Source: Planococcus citreus
GTDB lineage: Bacteria; Bacillota; Bacilli; Bacillales_A; Planococcaceae
Assembly (NCBI RefSeq): GCF_003664125.1
Contig: NZ_RCCP01000001.1
Location: forward strand, 1,488,001-1,552,000
Reading direction: 5' to 3'
Length of the DNA: 64,000 bases
Below, in pieces: positions 1 through 8,224 of this stretch (positions within the stretch are counted from its first letter, which is position 1; every line of letters begins with the position of its first letter). Made by a program: the position numbers and the translations under genes. The notes under the pieces were generated by a model. It did not search any database, was not told where the DNA came from, and was given only the letters and a program-made list of their open reading frames with translations.

Positions 1-1
1 T

Positions 2-1063
2 TCATTCTTATTAGTGCTCGGCACGCTTCTCGTGCTTGCTGCATGCGGCAGCTCGAACAGCTCAGAAGAAGAACCGGCGGAAACGTCCGGTGACGAAACT
101 GAAACTGCCAGTAACGAAGTTAACCTATATACCGCACGCCACTACGATGTGGACGATGAGCTTTACAAGAAATTCGAAGAAGAAACCGGCATCAAGGTTA
201 ACTTGATTAAAGGCGAAGCAGATGAGCTTCTAGAGCGCATCAAGCGCGAAGGCGATGCAACGCAAGCCGATTTGTTTTTGACAGCTGATGCAGGCCGCCT
301 GCACCGCGCGAAAGAAGACGGCATTTTGCAGTCGGTTTCAAGCGATGTGCTGGATGAACAGATTCCTGCCAACTTCCAGGACGAAGACCAAATGTGGTAT
401 GGCCTGACAAAACGCGCACGTGTCATCATGTACGATAAAGAAAAAGTCGATCCGTCCGAACTCTCCACTTACGAAGCTTTGACGGAAGACGAATGGGCGG
501 GACGCGTCTTGATCCGCAGCTCAGAGAACATCTATAACCAATCCTTGCTCGCTTCTTTCATTGAATTGAACGGTGAAGAAGAAGCGAAAGAATGGGCAGC
601 CGGCATGGTCGAGAACTTTGCACGCGACCCTGAAGGCGGCGACCGTGACCAAGCGAAAGCGATCGCAGCGGGCGTCGGCGATGTGGCCATCATGAACACG
701 TATTATTTCGGCCAAATGCTGAATTCTGAAGACCCTGAAGAAGTTAAAGTCGCTGAAAGCCTCGATGTATTTTTCCCGAACCAGGATACAACAGGCACGC
801 ACGTTAACGTCAGCGGCGCTGGTGTGGTAAAATCAGCTAAGAACCAAGAAAATGCGATTAAATTGCTGGAGTTTCTCTCCGCACCGGAAGCACAAGAAAC
901 ATTCGCTTCTGTCAATTATGAATACCCAGTAAACGAAGCAGTGGAACCATCCGAATTGCTACAATCTTGGGGTGACTTCAAAGAGCAGGACATCTCGATG
1001 TCTGCACTCGGCGAAAACAACGCCAAGGCGATTCTATTGTTCAACGAAGTCGGCTGGAAATAA
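2..1063 (+). CDS. iron(III) ABC transporter substrate-binding lipoprotein (5' partial)
   Basis: Extracellular lipoprotein that would bind ferric iron and hand it to the permease encoded next. The frame is open to the window edge, so the true start and the positive end of the signal peptide lie upstream; the GTG at position 14 is inside the signal peptide. A lipobox (L-V-L-A-A-C) is followed by an acidic linker rich in Glu and Ser. The mature part begins with N-L-Y-T-A-R-H-Y, as in FutA/FbpA-type ferric-binding proteins, and carries the periplasmic-binding-protein type 2 fold pattern (N-V-S-G-A-G-V, then A-I-K-L-L-E-F-L). Followed by permease and ATPase genes on the same strand. Iron rather than another oxyanion or metal is family inference. 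Confidence 0.88.
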   Translation, partial: SFLLVLGTLLVLAACGSSNSSEEEPAETSGDETETASNEVNLYTARHYDVDDELYKKFEEETGIKVNLIKGEADELLERIKREGDATQADLFLTADAGRLHRAKEDGILQSVSSDVLDEQIPANFQDEDQMWYGLTKRARVIMYDKEKVDPSELSTYEALTEDEWAGRVLIRSSENIYNQSLLASFIELNGEEEAKEWAAGMVENFARDPEGGDRDQAKAIAAGVGDVAIMNTYYFGQMLNSEDPEEVKVAESLDVFFPNQDTTGTHVNVSGAGVVKSAKNQENAIKLLEFLSAPEAQETFASVNYEYPVNEAVEPSELLQSWGDFKEQDISMSALGENNAKAILLFNEVGWK

Positions 1064-1076
1064 CCTAAATGATCTC

Positions 1077-1105
1077 CCCTTGCCGCTGGTTTAGTGCGGC
1101 AAGGG
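1077..1105 (+). terminator. intra-operon stem-loop after the binding-protein gene
   Basis: A perfect 10-bp stem (CCCTTGCCGC with GCGGCAAGGG, 9-nt loop) lies 13 nt after the binding-protein stop and before the permease start. No good T-run follows, so it is more likely an RNA-stabilising or partially terminating element that keeps binding protein in excess over permease, as is common in ABC operons. Confidence 0.55.
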
Positions 1106-1138
1106 ATTTCTTGCGAGTTGGAAAGAGGTGCCTGGATT

Positions 1139-2770
1139 TTGCAACGCAGATTGGCCAATTTCAATATCTGGACTGTAGGGGCAGTCGTCATCATCCTGAT
1201 GTTGTTCCTGCCGAACTTGACCATTGTCACCGGGTTTTTCACGCCCTCGAATGACAATTGGGAACATATGAAAGAGTTCGTATTGCGTCAGTTTGTCATC
1301 AACTCACTGATCCTGACGCTCGCGACAGCGTTCTTCACGATTCTCATCGGGCTGAGCCTTGCCTGGCTGATCGCGCAATACGATTTTCCATTCCGCCGCT
1401 TTTTGAAGTGGGCGTTGATCCTCCCTCTTTCCATCCCGCCGTTTATCGGTGCTTATACGTACCACGGCATCTTGAATTTCACCGGCGCTGTGCAGACGAC
1501 GCTGCGCGAGGGATTCGGAATGGAACTGGACCCGGCGTATTTCGATATCATGAACTTGCCCGGGGCGATTTTCATTTACACAATGTTTTTGTACCCGTAT
1601 GTTTATACGATTACGCAAGTTTACTTGTCCGAACAATCGGCATCATTGATCGAAAGCACGCGTTTGCTCGGCAAAGGCCCTTGGCGCACGTTTTTCCAAG
1701 TGGTGCTGCCGATTTCACGAATTTCCATCATCGCCGGCGCAAGCCTCGTCGTATTGGAAGTACTGAATGATTACGGCGTCGTGAAATATTACGGCATTCA
1801 AACCTTTACGACTGCCATCTTCCAAAGCTGGTTCGGCCTTGGGGATTTGGATACGTCGATCAAACTGGCCGCTTCACTCATGGGCTTCGTCATCATCATC
1901 CTGCTCATCGAGAAATTGCTTCGCGGCAGGCGCCAATACAGTTATTTCTCGACGAAAGTGCGCCCGCTCCAGCTCATCCCGCTAAGCGGATGGAAAGGCT
2001 TTGCGGCGGCAGGCTACGGCATGCTAATTTTGAGCCTTGGATTCTTCATCCCAGTCATTCAGCTGATTGACTGGACGATTTTGACCTTCGGGACAATCCC
2101 GATGGAAGAATTCTTGCGCTACGTGCAGAATTCGGTGTTTGTCGCCGGGCTCAGCGCCACGTTGATCGTCATCCTTGCGCTCATCGTCGGAAATTTCGCC
2201 CGCATGGTGCAGGGCAAGTATACAAAACTGTTGCCGAAACTGACGGTGCTCGGCTATTCGATTCCGGGAGCGGTTATTGCAGTTGCCGTCGTCACGGCTT
2301 TTGTCGCACTCGACGGCTACCTCGCTCCTGTTTATATGGCGATCGGCCTTGAGACCACGCTGGTGCTCAGCGTCAGCATCGTTCTGCTGCTCGCGGCATA
2401 CATCATCCGGTTCTTCGCCATCGGTTATAATTCGATCGAAACAGGCTATGACAAAATCGGCACGAACTTCCGGGATGCTTCAAGGCTCCTCGGTGCCGGC
2501 CCGACGAAGACCTTTTTCAAAGTCGACGTACCGATGATGAAAGGCGCGATTATCAGTGGATTTATCCTGGTCTTCATCGATGTGCTCAAGGAGATTCCCT
2601 TGACATTGATCCTCAGACCGTTTAATTTTGATACATTGTCAACAAAAGCTTTCCAGTACGCAAGTGATGAAAAAATCATGGAGGCTTCCCAGGCTTCCCT
2701 TTTGATTGTCGGTATTAGCGCCTTGGCCATTGTGATTTTCTATAAGATACTCGAGAAGGAGATGGATTGA
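1139..2770 (+). CDS. iron(III) ABC transporter permease, FbpB type
   Basis: Integral membrane permease of about 543 residues with two repeated six-helix halves, as in FbpB/AfuB ferric permeases. Each half carries the EAA-type loop that contacts the ATPase: E-S-T-R-L-L-G-K-G-P-W in the first half and D-A-S-R-L-L-G-A-G-P-T in the second. I chose the TTG at 1139 because AAAGAGGTG lies 8 nt upstream and the protein then begins M-Q-R-R-L-A; an in-frame GTG at 1094 lies inside the preceding stem-loop and has no ribosome site. The stop at 2770 nearly touches the ATPase start at 2772, so the two are translationally coupled. The fused double-domain form is normal for this family. Confidence 0.88.
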   Translation: MQRRLANFNIWTVGAVVIILMLFLPNLTIVTGFFTPSNDNWEHMKEFVLRQFVINSLILTLATAFFTILIGLSLAWLIAQYDFPFRRFLKWALILPLSIPPFIGAYTYHGILNFTGAVQTTLREGFGMELDPAYFDIMNLPGAIFIYTMFLYPYVYTITQVYLSEQSASLIESTRLLGKGPWRTFFQVVLPISRISIIAGASLVVLEVLNDYGVVKYYGIQTFTTAIFQSWFGLGDLDTSIKLAASLMGFVIIILLIEKLLRGRRQYSYFSTKVRPLQLIPLSGWKGFAAAGYGMLILSLGFFIPVIQLIDWTILTFGTIPMEEFLRYVQNSVFVAGLSATLIVILALIVGNFARMVQGKYTKLLPKLTVLGYSIPGAVIAVAVVTAFVALDGYLAPVYMAIGLETTLVLSVSIVLLLAAYIIRFFAIGYNSIETGYDKIGTNFRDASRLLGAGPTKTFFKVDVPMMKGAIISGFILVFIDVLKEIPLTLILRPFNFDTLSTKAFQYASDEKIMEASQASLLIVGISALAIVIFYKILEKEMD

Positions 2771-2771
2771 T

Positions 2772-3518
2772 ATGTTTGTCGCCATTGAAGATGTGAGTTT
2801 TTCCTATCCGAATACACAGGCCCCTGCACTTGATCGGTTCACGCTGGACATAAAAAAAGGTGAGGTCATTTCGATACTGGGGCGCAGCGGCAGCGGAAAA
2901 AGCACGATTTTGCGCTTGCTCGCAGGGCTTGAGCGGCCGAAAAATGGACGCCTGGTCATCCAGGACGAAACCTTGTTCGACGACAAGACATTTCTGCAGC
3001 CTGAAAAACGCGGCATCGGCATGGTCTTCCAGGACTACGCCTTGTTCCCTCATATGACGGTTGCCGCAAATATCATGTTCGGCTTGTCAGGCATGAAAAA
3101 AGCCGATAAGAAGAGACGCATGCATGAAATGCTTGAACTCGTCGAATTAGAGGAATACGAAAAGCGTTATCCGCATCAATTGAGCGGCGGCCAGCAGCAG
3201 CGTGTGGCAATTGCCCGCGCGATTGCGCCGAACCCTCATTTGATCCTGTTGGATGAACCGTTCAGTAATTTGGACGCCGAGCTGCAAGGAAAAATCCGCA
3301 AAGATCTTCGGGAGATTTTGAAAAAGGCGAACATCACATCCATCTTCGTGACACACGATGAAAAAGACGCGCATATTCTTGCCGACCGCATTGTGAAGTT
3401 GAAAGACGGAAAAATGGATTTTGTCGGGCGTCCGTGCGATATGCTCGATACATTCCGCCAAGAAGCCATTGCCGAATCCGAAGAAGTATTGAAATCCCAG
3501 CCCGTCGTCAATGTGTAA
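2772..3518 (+). CDS. iron(III) ABC transporter ATP-binding protein
   Basis: Cytoplasmic ATPase that powers the ferric importer encoded just upstream. Visible motifs: Walker A G-R-S-G-S-G-K-S-T near residue 37, Q-loop V-F-Q-D-Y-A-L-F-P near 83, signature L-S-G-G-Q-Q-Q-R near 137, Walker B L-I-L-L-D-E-P near 157 and the switch histidine in V-T-H-D. The Q-D-Y-A-L-F-P-H-M form is typical of the CysA/PotA/FbpC clade. Length 248 is slightly shorter than FbpC proteins with a full regulatory C-terminal domain. Last gene of the operon; a strong terminator follows within 10 nt. Confidence 0.9.
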   Translation: MFVAIEDVSFSYPNTQAPALDRFTLDIKKGEVISILGRSGSGKSTILRLLAGLERPKNGRLVIQDETLFDDKTFLQPEKRGIGMVFQDYALFPHMTVAANIMFGLSGMKKADKKRRMHEMLELVELEEYEKRYPHQLSGGQQQRVAIARAIAPNPHLILLDEPFSNLDAELQGKIRKDLREILKKANITSIFVTHDEKDAHILADRIVKLKDGKMDFVGRPCDMLDTFRQEAIAESEEVLKSQPVVNV

Positions 3519-3523
3519 TACAG

Positions 3524-3561
3524 AAAAGCCGGCCCTTCCGTTATGGAGGGCCGGCTTTTTT
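3524..3561 (+). terminator. intrinsic terminator of the iron transporter operon
   Basis: AAAGCCGGCCCT pairs with AGGGCCGGCTTT across a 10-nt loop and is followed by a T-run. Confidence 0.92.
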
Positions 3562-3653
3562 GTTGATCAGCTAAACAAAGAGCTGTCTTAGCACTTTTGA
3601 AAAATCTTCCTTTTTGCCGTACATTAAATAGTAAGAATAGACGGGGGGATTGT

Positions 3654-3962
3654 ATGGATGTATTGATGTATTTATTTCTTGCAGCATTGTTGATCCCAGT
3701 AAATCTTTTTATCATAAAATCGCACAGAAGCGGAAAATTTCCGCTCTGGGCTTCGGGCGTATTATTGGCTGTTTTTGGCATTGGCCTTGGCTATGCTGCC
3801 CGTTTCATCCTGGTTGATATTGGGGCTACCGGCCAAGGAGGCGCCATAATGGCGGTATTCATAGGTCTCGTTGTAATGGCCAATGGCACGATCCATTTCG
3901 TGATAGGGCTTGTATTGGCTATCGTAAAACTAGTTGCCAATAAGCGTCGTGCGCGAGCATAA
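3654..3962 (+). CDS. small three-helix membrane protein, unknown function
   Basis: About 102 residues starting M-D-V-L-M-Y-L-F-L. The ATG at 3654 follows ACGGGGGGATTGT and gives a start directly at the first hydrophobic helix; an upstream in-frame ATG at 3597 has no ribosome site and would add a polar tail. Three hydrophobic segments at about residues 2-18, 27-48 and 60-90, with a basic C-terminus (N-K-R-R-A-R-A). It is a single-gene unit between two terminators. I do not recognise a family. Confidence 0.65.
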   Translation: MDVLMYLFLAALLIPVNLFIIKSHRSGKFPLWASGVLLAVFGIGLGYAARFILVDIGATGQGGAIMAVFIGLVVMANGTIHFVIGLVLAIVKLVANKRRARA

Positions 3963-4007
3963 AAAATGCCAAACTACGCAGATGTTAAGCGTGGCTTGGC
4001 ATTTTTT
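3961..4007. terminator. bidirectional terminator
   Basis: AAATGCCAA and TTGGCATTT form the outer stem, with A-runs and T-runs on the two sides. It serves the small membrane protein on the plus strand and pabB arriving on the minus strand. Confidence 0.85.
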
Positions 4008-4040
4008 GATTTATATAGCCTGCTGAAAAAGCTCGTCGCT

Positions 4041-5801
4041 TTAAAGATTTTCATCCGTTTGATTGATATCATCAAGATCCACTTTCATCCACCCACGGAC
4101 GCTATTGATGAACCAGATGGCGTCGAATGTGTCGAGCTCGTCTTTTTTCAGCACTTTCGTTTCAATGCGCCCTTCTTCAAGAAGCTGTTTGCGGTAGGTG
4201 CCGCCGAGCAGTCCGCTTGAGACGGGCGGCGTGTAGAAACGGCCGTCTTTTTCTGCGACCAGGTTGCCGATGGTGAACTCGGTCAATTCTTCACGTTCAT
4301 TCCATAGCAGTACGGAAAAAGCGTCAGGTGCGTGCTGTTGGTGCTGTTCATAGATGCCGCGGTTGGTCGTTTTGTGATAGAGAAATGCATTTCGGTTGTC
4401 GACCGGCGATTTGGCGAGTGCGCAGCGGATCGGCTGCTCGATTCGGGCTGCCGGCTGTGCAGTCAGCTCCATCCTGCCGCTGCGCTCAAACGTCAGGCGA
4501 ACTTTGAAAAGGCCTGTCGCATGCTGTGAGGCAAGTGATTCCAATTGTTTCAACACAGCCTCTTCATCCCATGCAAAACGGAAATATGCCGCGCTTTTTT
4601 TCAGCCTCGCGAGGTGAAGCGCGACCAGCGGATAGTTTCCGTCTTCCAGCTTGAGCGATTCGAGCAAGGCGAATTCCGGGCGCTGGTCGGTCAGCACGCG
4701 GGCTTTCGTCAATAGCTCCTCGTACTCGCCTTCAGATGTCGAATCCCAGGTGATGCCGCCGCCCACGCCGTAGCGCGCAGCCGATTTGTCCTGATCGATG
4801 ACGACGGTACGGATCGGCACGTTGAAGACGGCGTTTTTTTCTGGCGTAATGTAGCCGATTGCGCCGCAGTAGACTTCCCGCGGCGTCTGTTCGAGTTCGG
4901 CGATGTAGCTCATCGTGCTGACTTTCGGCGCGCCAGTGATTGAGCCGCACGGAAACAATGCCTGGAACCAGTCGAATACGCTGAGCCCTTCCGGCAGTTC
5001 AGCTTCTACTGTTGACGTGAGCTGATGGACAGTCGGGTATTTTTCCGCTTCAAACAGCTTCGGCACTTGCACTGTTCCCCGCTTGGCGAGTCGGCTCATA
5101 TCGTTTCGCAATAGATCGACAATCATCAAGTTCTCGGCGCGTTCTTTTTCCGATTCGAGCAACACATCCAAAATGGCCTCATCTTCCCAGCTCGTCCTGC
5201 CGCGCGGTGCGGTGCCTTTCATCGGCTTCGTGCGGATACGCGGGCCGTCGATGCGGAAGAATAATTCGGGCGATGCCGACAAAATCTGATGAGGCCCGAT
5301 ATCTAAGTAAGCGCTGTAATCCGCTTGCTGGTTACGTGCAAGCTGCTGGTAAAATGCTTTCGCATCCCCTTTGAATCCAGCGGTGAGGCGTTCCGTGTAA
5401 TTCACTTGATACGTATCGCCTTCTTCGATCGCCTGGCGGATTTTCTGGATGCCGTTTTTGTACTCAGCCACGGAGCCTTCGAGCGTCCAGGCCGACACTT
5501 CATAATTTCCATCGCCTGAAGGTGTTGGCGCTTGTGTTTCGCTATAGATGCCAAACCAGACGAGCGGCATTTCGGCTCCCTCATGCACAGCCATTTCCGG
5601 ATGGAAAGCAGGCGCCGCTTCGTAGGAGACATAGCCCGCCGCGTAATAGCCTTGTGACGTGTAACGGTCGACTTGTTCAAAAACGGCTGCCACGTCCTTA
5701 AGCGACTTCGCTTCAAGTACCGCATGCGGCTCGGAAAAGGCGATCGTCTCCGGTGTTCCGTCGTCTTTCGCAAAATCAAACTGCAGATAAGGGGCCATCA
5801 T
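4041..5801 (-). CDS. pabB: aminodeoxychorismate synthase component I fused to aminodeoxychorismate lyase (PabB-PabC)
   Basis: Makes p-aminobenzoate for folate: the N-terminal part uses ammonia from PabA to aminate chorismate, the C-terminal part is a PLP-dependent lyase releasing pyruvate. The synthase half (about residues 1-370) has the chorismate-enzyme signatures I-R-T-K-P-M-K-G-T, P-C-G-S-I-T-G-A-P-K and G-V-G-G-G-I-T-W-D-S. The lyase half (about 375-586) has the fold-type IV motif H-K-T-T-N-R with the PLP lysine, and S-G-L-L-G-G-T near the end. I start at the ATG at 5801 (M-M-A-P-Y-L-Q), 5 nt after AAAGGAGG; the longer GTG frame at 5822 contains that ribosome site. It overlaps pabA by 26 nt, indicating coupling. 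The rest of the folate operon is not adjacent. Confidence 0.92.
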   Translation of the reverse strand: MMAPYLQFDFAKDDGTPETIAFSEPHAVLEAKSLKDVAAVFEQVDRYTSQGYYAAGYVSYEAAPAFHPEMAVHEGAEMPLVWFGIYSETQAPTPSGDGNYEVSAWTLEGSVAEYKNGIQKIRQAIEEGDTYQVNYTERLTAGFKGDAKAFYQQLARNQQADYSAYLDIGPHQILSASPELFFRIDGPRIRTKPMKGTAPRGRTSWEDEAILDVLLESEKERAENLMIVDLLRNDMSRLAKRGTVQVPKLFEAEKYPTVHQLTSTVEAELPEGLSVFDWFQALFPCGSITGAPKVSTMSYIAELEQTPREVYCGAIGYITPEKNAVFNVPIRTVVIDQDKSAARYGVGGGITWDSTSEGEYEELLTKARVLTDQRPEFALLESLKLEDGNYPLVALHLARLKKSAAYFRFAWDEEAVLKQLESLASQHATGLFKVRLTFERSGRMELTAQPAARIEQPIRCALAKSPVDNRNAFLYHKTTNRGIYEQHQQHAPDAFSVLLWNEREELTEFTIGNLVAEKDGRFYTPPVSSGLLGGTYRKQLLEEGRIETKVLKKDELDTFDAIWFINSVRGWMKVDLDDINQTDENL

Positions 5802-6399
5802 GTGCGCCTCCTTTCTTTTCACGATTCCATAATTGGGCGTTCTGGTAGGCGGTCACAAGCATTTGAAAACCATCCTTCGTCAAAATCGATTCAGGATGGA
5901 ACTGTATGCCCTCGACCGGCAATTCCTTATGGCGCACGCCCATGATGCTGCCATCCTCTGCTGTTGCCGTCACTTCGAGAATGTCTGGAAGCGTATCGAT
6001 TTCTGCCACGAGCGAATGATAACGCACGACCGGCGTCGGTGAACTCAACCCCGCAAAAACTCCCTGCCCGCTGTGTACCACTTCCGATACTTTGCCGTGG
6101 ACAGGCTGTGCGCCTTTACGGACTTTGCCTCCGTAAAACGCGACAATGCTCTGGTGGCCCAGGCACACGCCGAGTATTGGCACAGTTCCGCCAAGCTGCT
6201 CAAGCGCCAGCTTGCCGACGCCTGGCTGCAAAGGCTTGCCCGGCCCTGGCGACAGCACAATCAGCTCCGGCGATAAGGCTTCGATGTCTTGCAGCACGGC
6301 CCGGTCATTCTGGAAGACCTCCACACGCGCACCGAGCCGTTCGAAGTAATGGACCAGATTATATGTAAATGAATCATAATGATCGATGATGACAATCAC
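5776..6399 (-). CDS. pabA: aminodeoxychorismate/anthranilate synthase component II (glutamine amidotransferase)
   Basis: Class I glutamine amidotransferase subunit that supplies ammonia to the PabB half. It opens with I-I-D-H-Y-D-S-F-T-Y-N-L, has the nucleophile elbow G-V-C-L-G-H-Q with Cys79 and the His168/Glu170 pair in F-H-P-E-S-I. GTG start preceded by GAGGAG. First gene of the pair; a TATAAT -10 at 6439-6444 (minus strand) probably drives both. In many Bacillota one PabA/TrpG serves both folate and tryptophan synthesis; overlap with pabB argues for the folate role here, without excluding the other. Confidence 0.9.
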   Translation of the reverse strand: MIVIIDHYDSFTYNLVHYFERLGARVEVFQNDRAVLQDIEALSPELIVLSPGPGKPLQPGVGKLALEQLGGTVPILGVCLGHQSIVAFYGGKVRKGAQPVHGKVSEVVHSGQGVFAGLSSPTPVVRYHSLVAEIDTLPDILEVTATAEDGSIMGVRHKELPVEGIQFHPESILTKDGFQMLVTAYQNAQLWNREKKGGAHDGPLSAV

Positions 6400-6514
6400 G
6401 GGAAAAACTCCTCTTCAAGTGAAATGTTGCGTAGTTTCATTATAAAGGGAGTGAGGCGATTAAGCATCGATTATCTAAGGCAGCGTTTGGGGCTAAGTAT
6501 TGCCGATAAGGGGA

Positions 6515-6724
6515 TCATTCTCGTTTGGCATCATTCTGTTCTTGCGCTTCTTTTCTTTTTACCCTCTTCTCAAACCAAAATCCGCCTCTTATAAATAGCA
6601 TGATGAACAAAGCTTTACCGATATTTTCTTGTAAATGCCATGTGCCTTGCTCTGTGTAATCCATCCAACTATTTAAAGCTACGAGCACCAAAAATCCTAT
6701 AAAATACATTATAAATTCACGCAT
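6515..6724 (-). CDS. small two-helix membrane protein, unknown function
   Basis: Starting at the ATG at 6724 (GGGAGG 6-7 nt upstream) gives 69 residues: M-R-E-F-I-M-Y-F-I-G-F-L, a polar stretch, a second hydrophobic segment (A-L-F-I-M-L-F-I) and a charged tail K-R-V-K-R-K-E. The longer in-frame extension to 6808 lacks a ribosome site. I do not recognise a family; it sits alone between pabA and a terminator. Confidence 0.55.
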   Translation of the reverse strand: MREFIMYFIGFLVLVALNSWMDYTEQGTWHLQENIGKALFIMLFIRGGFWFEKRVKRKEAQEQNDAKRE

Positions 6725-6809
6725 GTCCAAGCCTCCCACTGAATCTGGATATGCCAGCATGCCCACCATAACATGTTGACCCTCATTTTCCAAATAAAGG
6801 ATGAACACT

Positions 6810-6840
6810 AAAAACCCGGATCGCTAGGCGTCCGGGTTTT
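6810..6840. terminator. intrinsic terminator, probably for the 6847-7245 gene
   Basis: AAAACCCGGA pairs with TCCGGGTTTT. On the minus strand it starts 7 nt after the stop of the neighbouring hypothetical gene. Confidence 0.8.
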
Positions 6841-6846
6841 GTCTAT

Positions 6847-7245
6847 TTAATCGATCTGGCGCAATGCGGCAGCGAGCCGTGCGGCGAAATTCTCCGGCGG
6901 TTCCTCTGCAATCAGGCGCAGACACACAATATTCGGGTTCGAGTCGATGCTTTGTTCAAATTCTGTCGGCAAGGCAATCGGGTATTGCTGCAATGCTTGC
7001 GTAAATAACGTCACTTCTTCAGGGAGCAGGTAGATGTCTGCTTCATTCATGGCAGAGCCATCGGATTTCAGGTTTCGAAACGATATATCGTGTTCCAGCG
7101 TGCAATCAAAACTTTTATCATGCAATTGAATGGTTACGGTGCGGTTTTTCTTGATCAGGCATTCCATATCCGTGGTATCGGTTTCTGCCTCAAGCAAGTT
7201 ACCGACCTGTTGTGCCAGGTCCATGATAGTGTGTTCGATTTTCAT
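6847..7245 (-). CDS. hypothetical soluble protein
   Basis: 132 residues, ATG start with AAAGGGG 6 nt upstream. Mildly acidic, no signal peptide or membrane segment, no motif I recognise. It contains two cysteines near residues 29 and 48 and a stretch (L-L-P-E-E-V-T-L-F-T-Q-A-L) likely to be helical. Single-gene unit flanked by hairpin terminators. The Shine-Dalgarno, start and terminator make it a credible gene, but no role can be given. Confidence 0.6.
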   Translation of the reverse strand: MKIEHTIMDLAQQVGNLLEAETDTTDMECLIKKNRTVTIQLHDKSFDCTLEHDISFRNLKSDGSAMNEADIYLLPEEVTLFTQALQQYPIALPTEFEQSIDSNPNIVCLRLIAEEPPENFAARLAAALRQID

Positions 7246-7284
7246 ATCGTTCCCCTTTCTTAAAGCAAATTACGCCGAAAAGAA

Positions 7285-7325
7285 AACGCCGAAAAAAACC
7301 CCAAGCAAGGGCTTTTTTCGGCGTT
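7285..7325. terminator. long symmetrical hairpin terminator
   Basis: AACGCCGAAAAAA pairs with TTTTTTTCGGCGTT and an inner GCCC/GGGG stem, so the T-tract of either direction is inside the outer stem. On the minus strand it lies 166 nt beyond the small lipoprotein gene and would end its transcript. The 7326-7490 stretch in between holds nothing I recognise. Confidence 0.75.
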
Positions 7326-7490
7326 GGTTCCAGCGCTATAGTCTGTTCCATTTTACCAAATTAGAGTTGTATGTTTTTGAGCAGTGATAATTAATGCCTG
7401 ATCGGAAATACTATGGCTTCCCGTTCGTGAATAGTATAAGATAAATCGTCTAAAAAGGGAAACTATAGGCCTACACTCACTTATACAAGA

Positions 7491-7670
7491 TCAATCTTCT
7501 TCATCTTCCTCATCGTCTTCATTATCTTCCGAATCCCCTTGATTCTCGCCCGGCATGACATCCGTTTCTTGCTCCATCTCCGGCTCGTCTTCCCCGCCGC
7601 CGCAAGCAGCAAGCATTCCCGCAGACAATATTGCCGCTGCGCTGACTTTCAGCCATTTCTGTTGTGCCAT
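7491..7670 (-). CDS. small acidic lipoprotein (59 aa)
   Basis: ATG at 7670 follows AGGAGGAAGG by 3 nt. The protein begins M-A-Q-Q-K-W-L-K-V-S, then a hydrophobic stretch and a lipobox G-M-L-A-A-C at about residue 23, so the mature lipoprotein is only about 36 residues. It starts with C-G-G-G-E-D-E and ends in a run of Asp and Glu (N-E-D-D-E-E-D-E-E-D). No family recognised. The acidic tail could bind cations or simply act as a spacer; both are guesses. It is short enough to be skipped by gene finders with a 60-codon cutoff. Confidence 0.75.
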   Translation of the reverse strand: MAQQKWLKVSAAAILSAGMLAACGGGEDEPEMEQETDVMPGENQGDSEDNEDDEEDEED

Positions 7671-7744
7671 AGACCTTCCTCCTCTGTTTCACTTCCTTAT
7701 TTTCTCTATACCCGCTTGTCAAAAGGAGAAACTACAGGAGACTT

Positions 7745-8224
7745 TCAAAAGTTGGCGGCTAAGGTCACGCCTTTATGATGGCTGTATTTCGTCAACACAC
7801 TTTCCGCGAACGCATCACAGCGCATGCGGTCATCCGCAGATGGCATCTGTTCGACTTTGAGCGTTGCGGCTAAGATGGTTTTCGCATGAAGCATATCCCG
7901 GAACAAATCTACCGCGCCGCAATACGTCGCAAAGCAGCGGTCGCCTGTGCCGAATACGCCTGTAATGGAAGTCTTGTCTTGCTGTTCCATCGCTTCGAAC
8001 AGGCCATGCAACTGCTTCGGGATTTCCCCGTTCATCCACGTATAAGTACCGACCACAACTATATCGTAACAGCATAGTTCGGTAAGATCGAATTCCTTCA
8101 CACAAAAAACATCCGGTTGAGCCCCTTGACGAACTAGCGCATCCGCAACCATTTGGGCGAGGCTTTCCGTGTGCCCCGTCGCAGAAGCATAGACAATTGC
8201 AATGATCGGTTTATAATTCGTCAA
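7745..8224 (-). CDS. flavodoxin, last gene of the nrd operon
   Basis: FMN electron carrier of 159 residues. The phosphate-binding loop A-S-A-T-G-H-T-E lies at residues 13-20, and the flavin-ring loops T-Y-T-W-M-N-G and G-T-G-D-R-C-F follow near 60 and 92, as in short-chain flavodoxins of Bacillus. The start is TTG at 8224, inside the last codons of nrdF (14-nt overlap), so translation is coupled to the radical subunit. Position suggests it reduces the diiron or dimanganese site of NrdF, the job done by NrdI in class Ib systems, although the sequence looks like an ordinary flavodoxin rather than NrdI. That role is inference. Confidence 0.85.
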   Translation of the reverse strand: MTNYKPIIAIVYASATGHTESLAQMVADALVRQGAQPDVFCVKEFDLTELCCYDIVVVGTYTWMNGEIPKQLHGLFEAMEQQDKTSITGVFGTGDRCFATYCGAVDLFRDMLHAKTILAATLKVEQMPSADDRMRCDAFAESVLTKYSHHKGVTLAANF

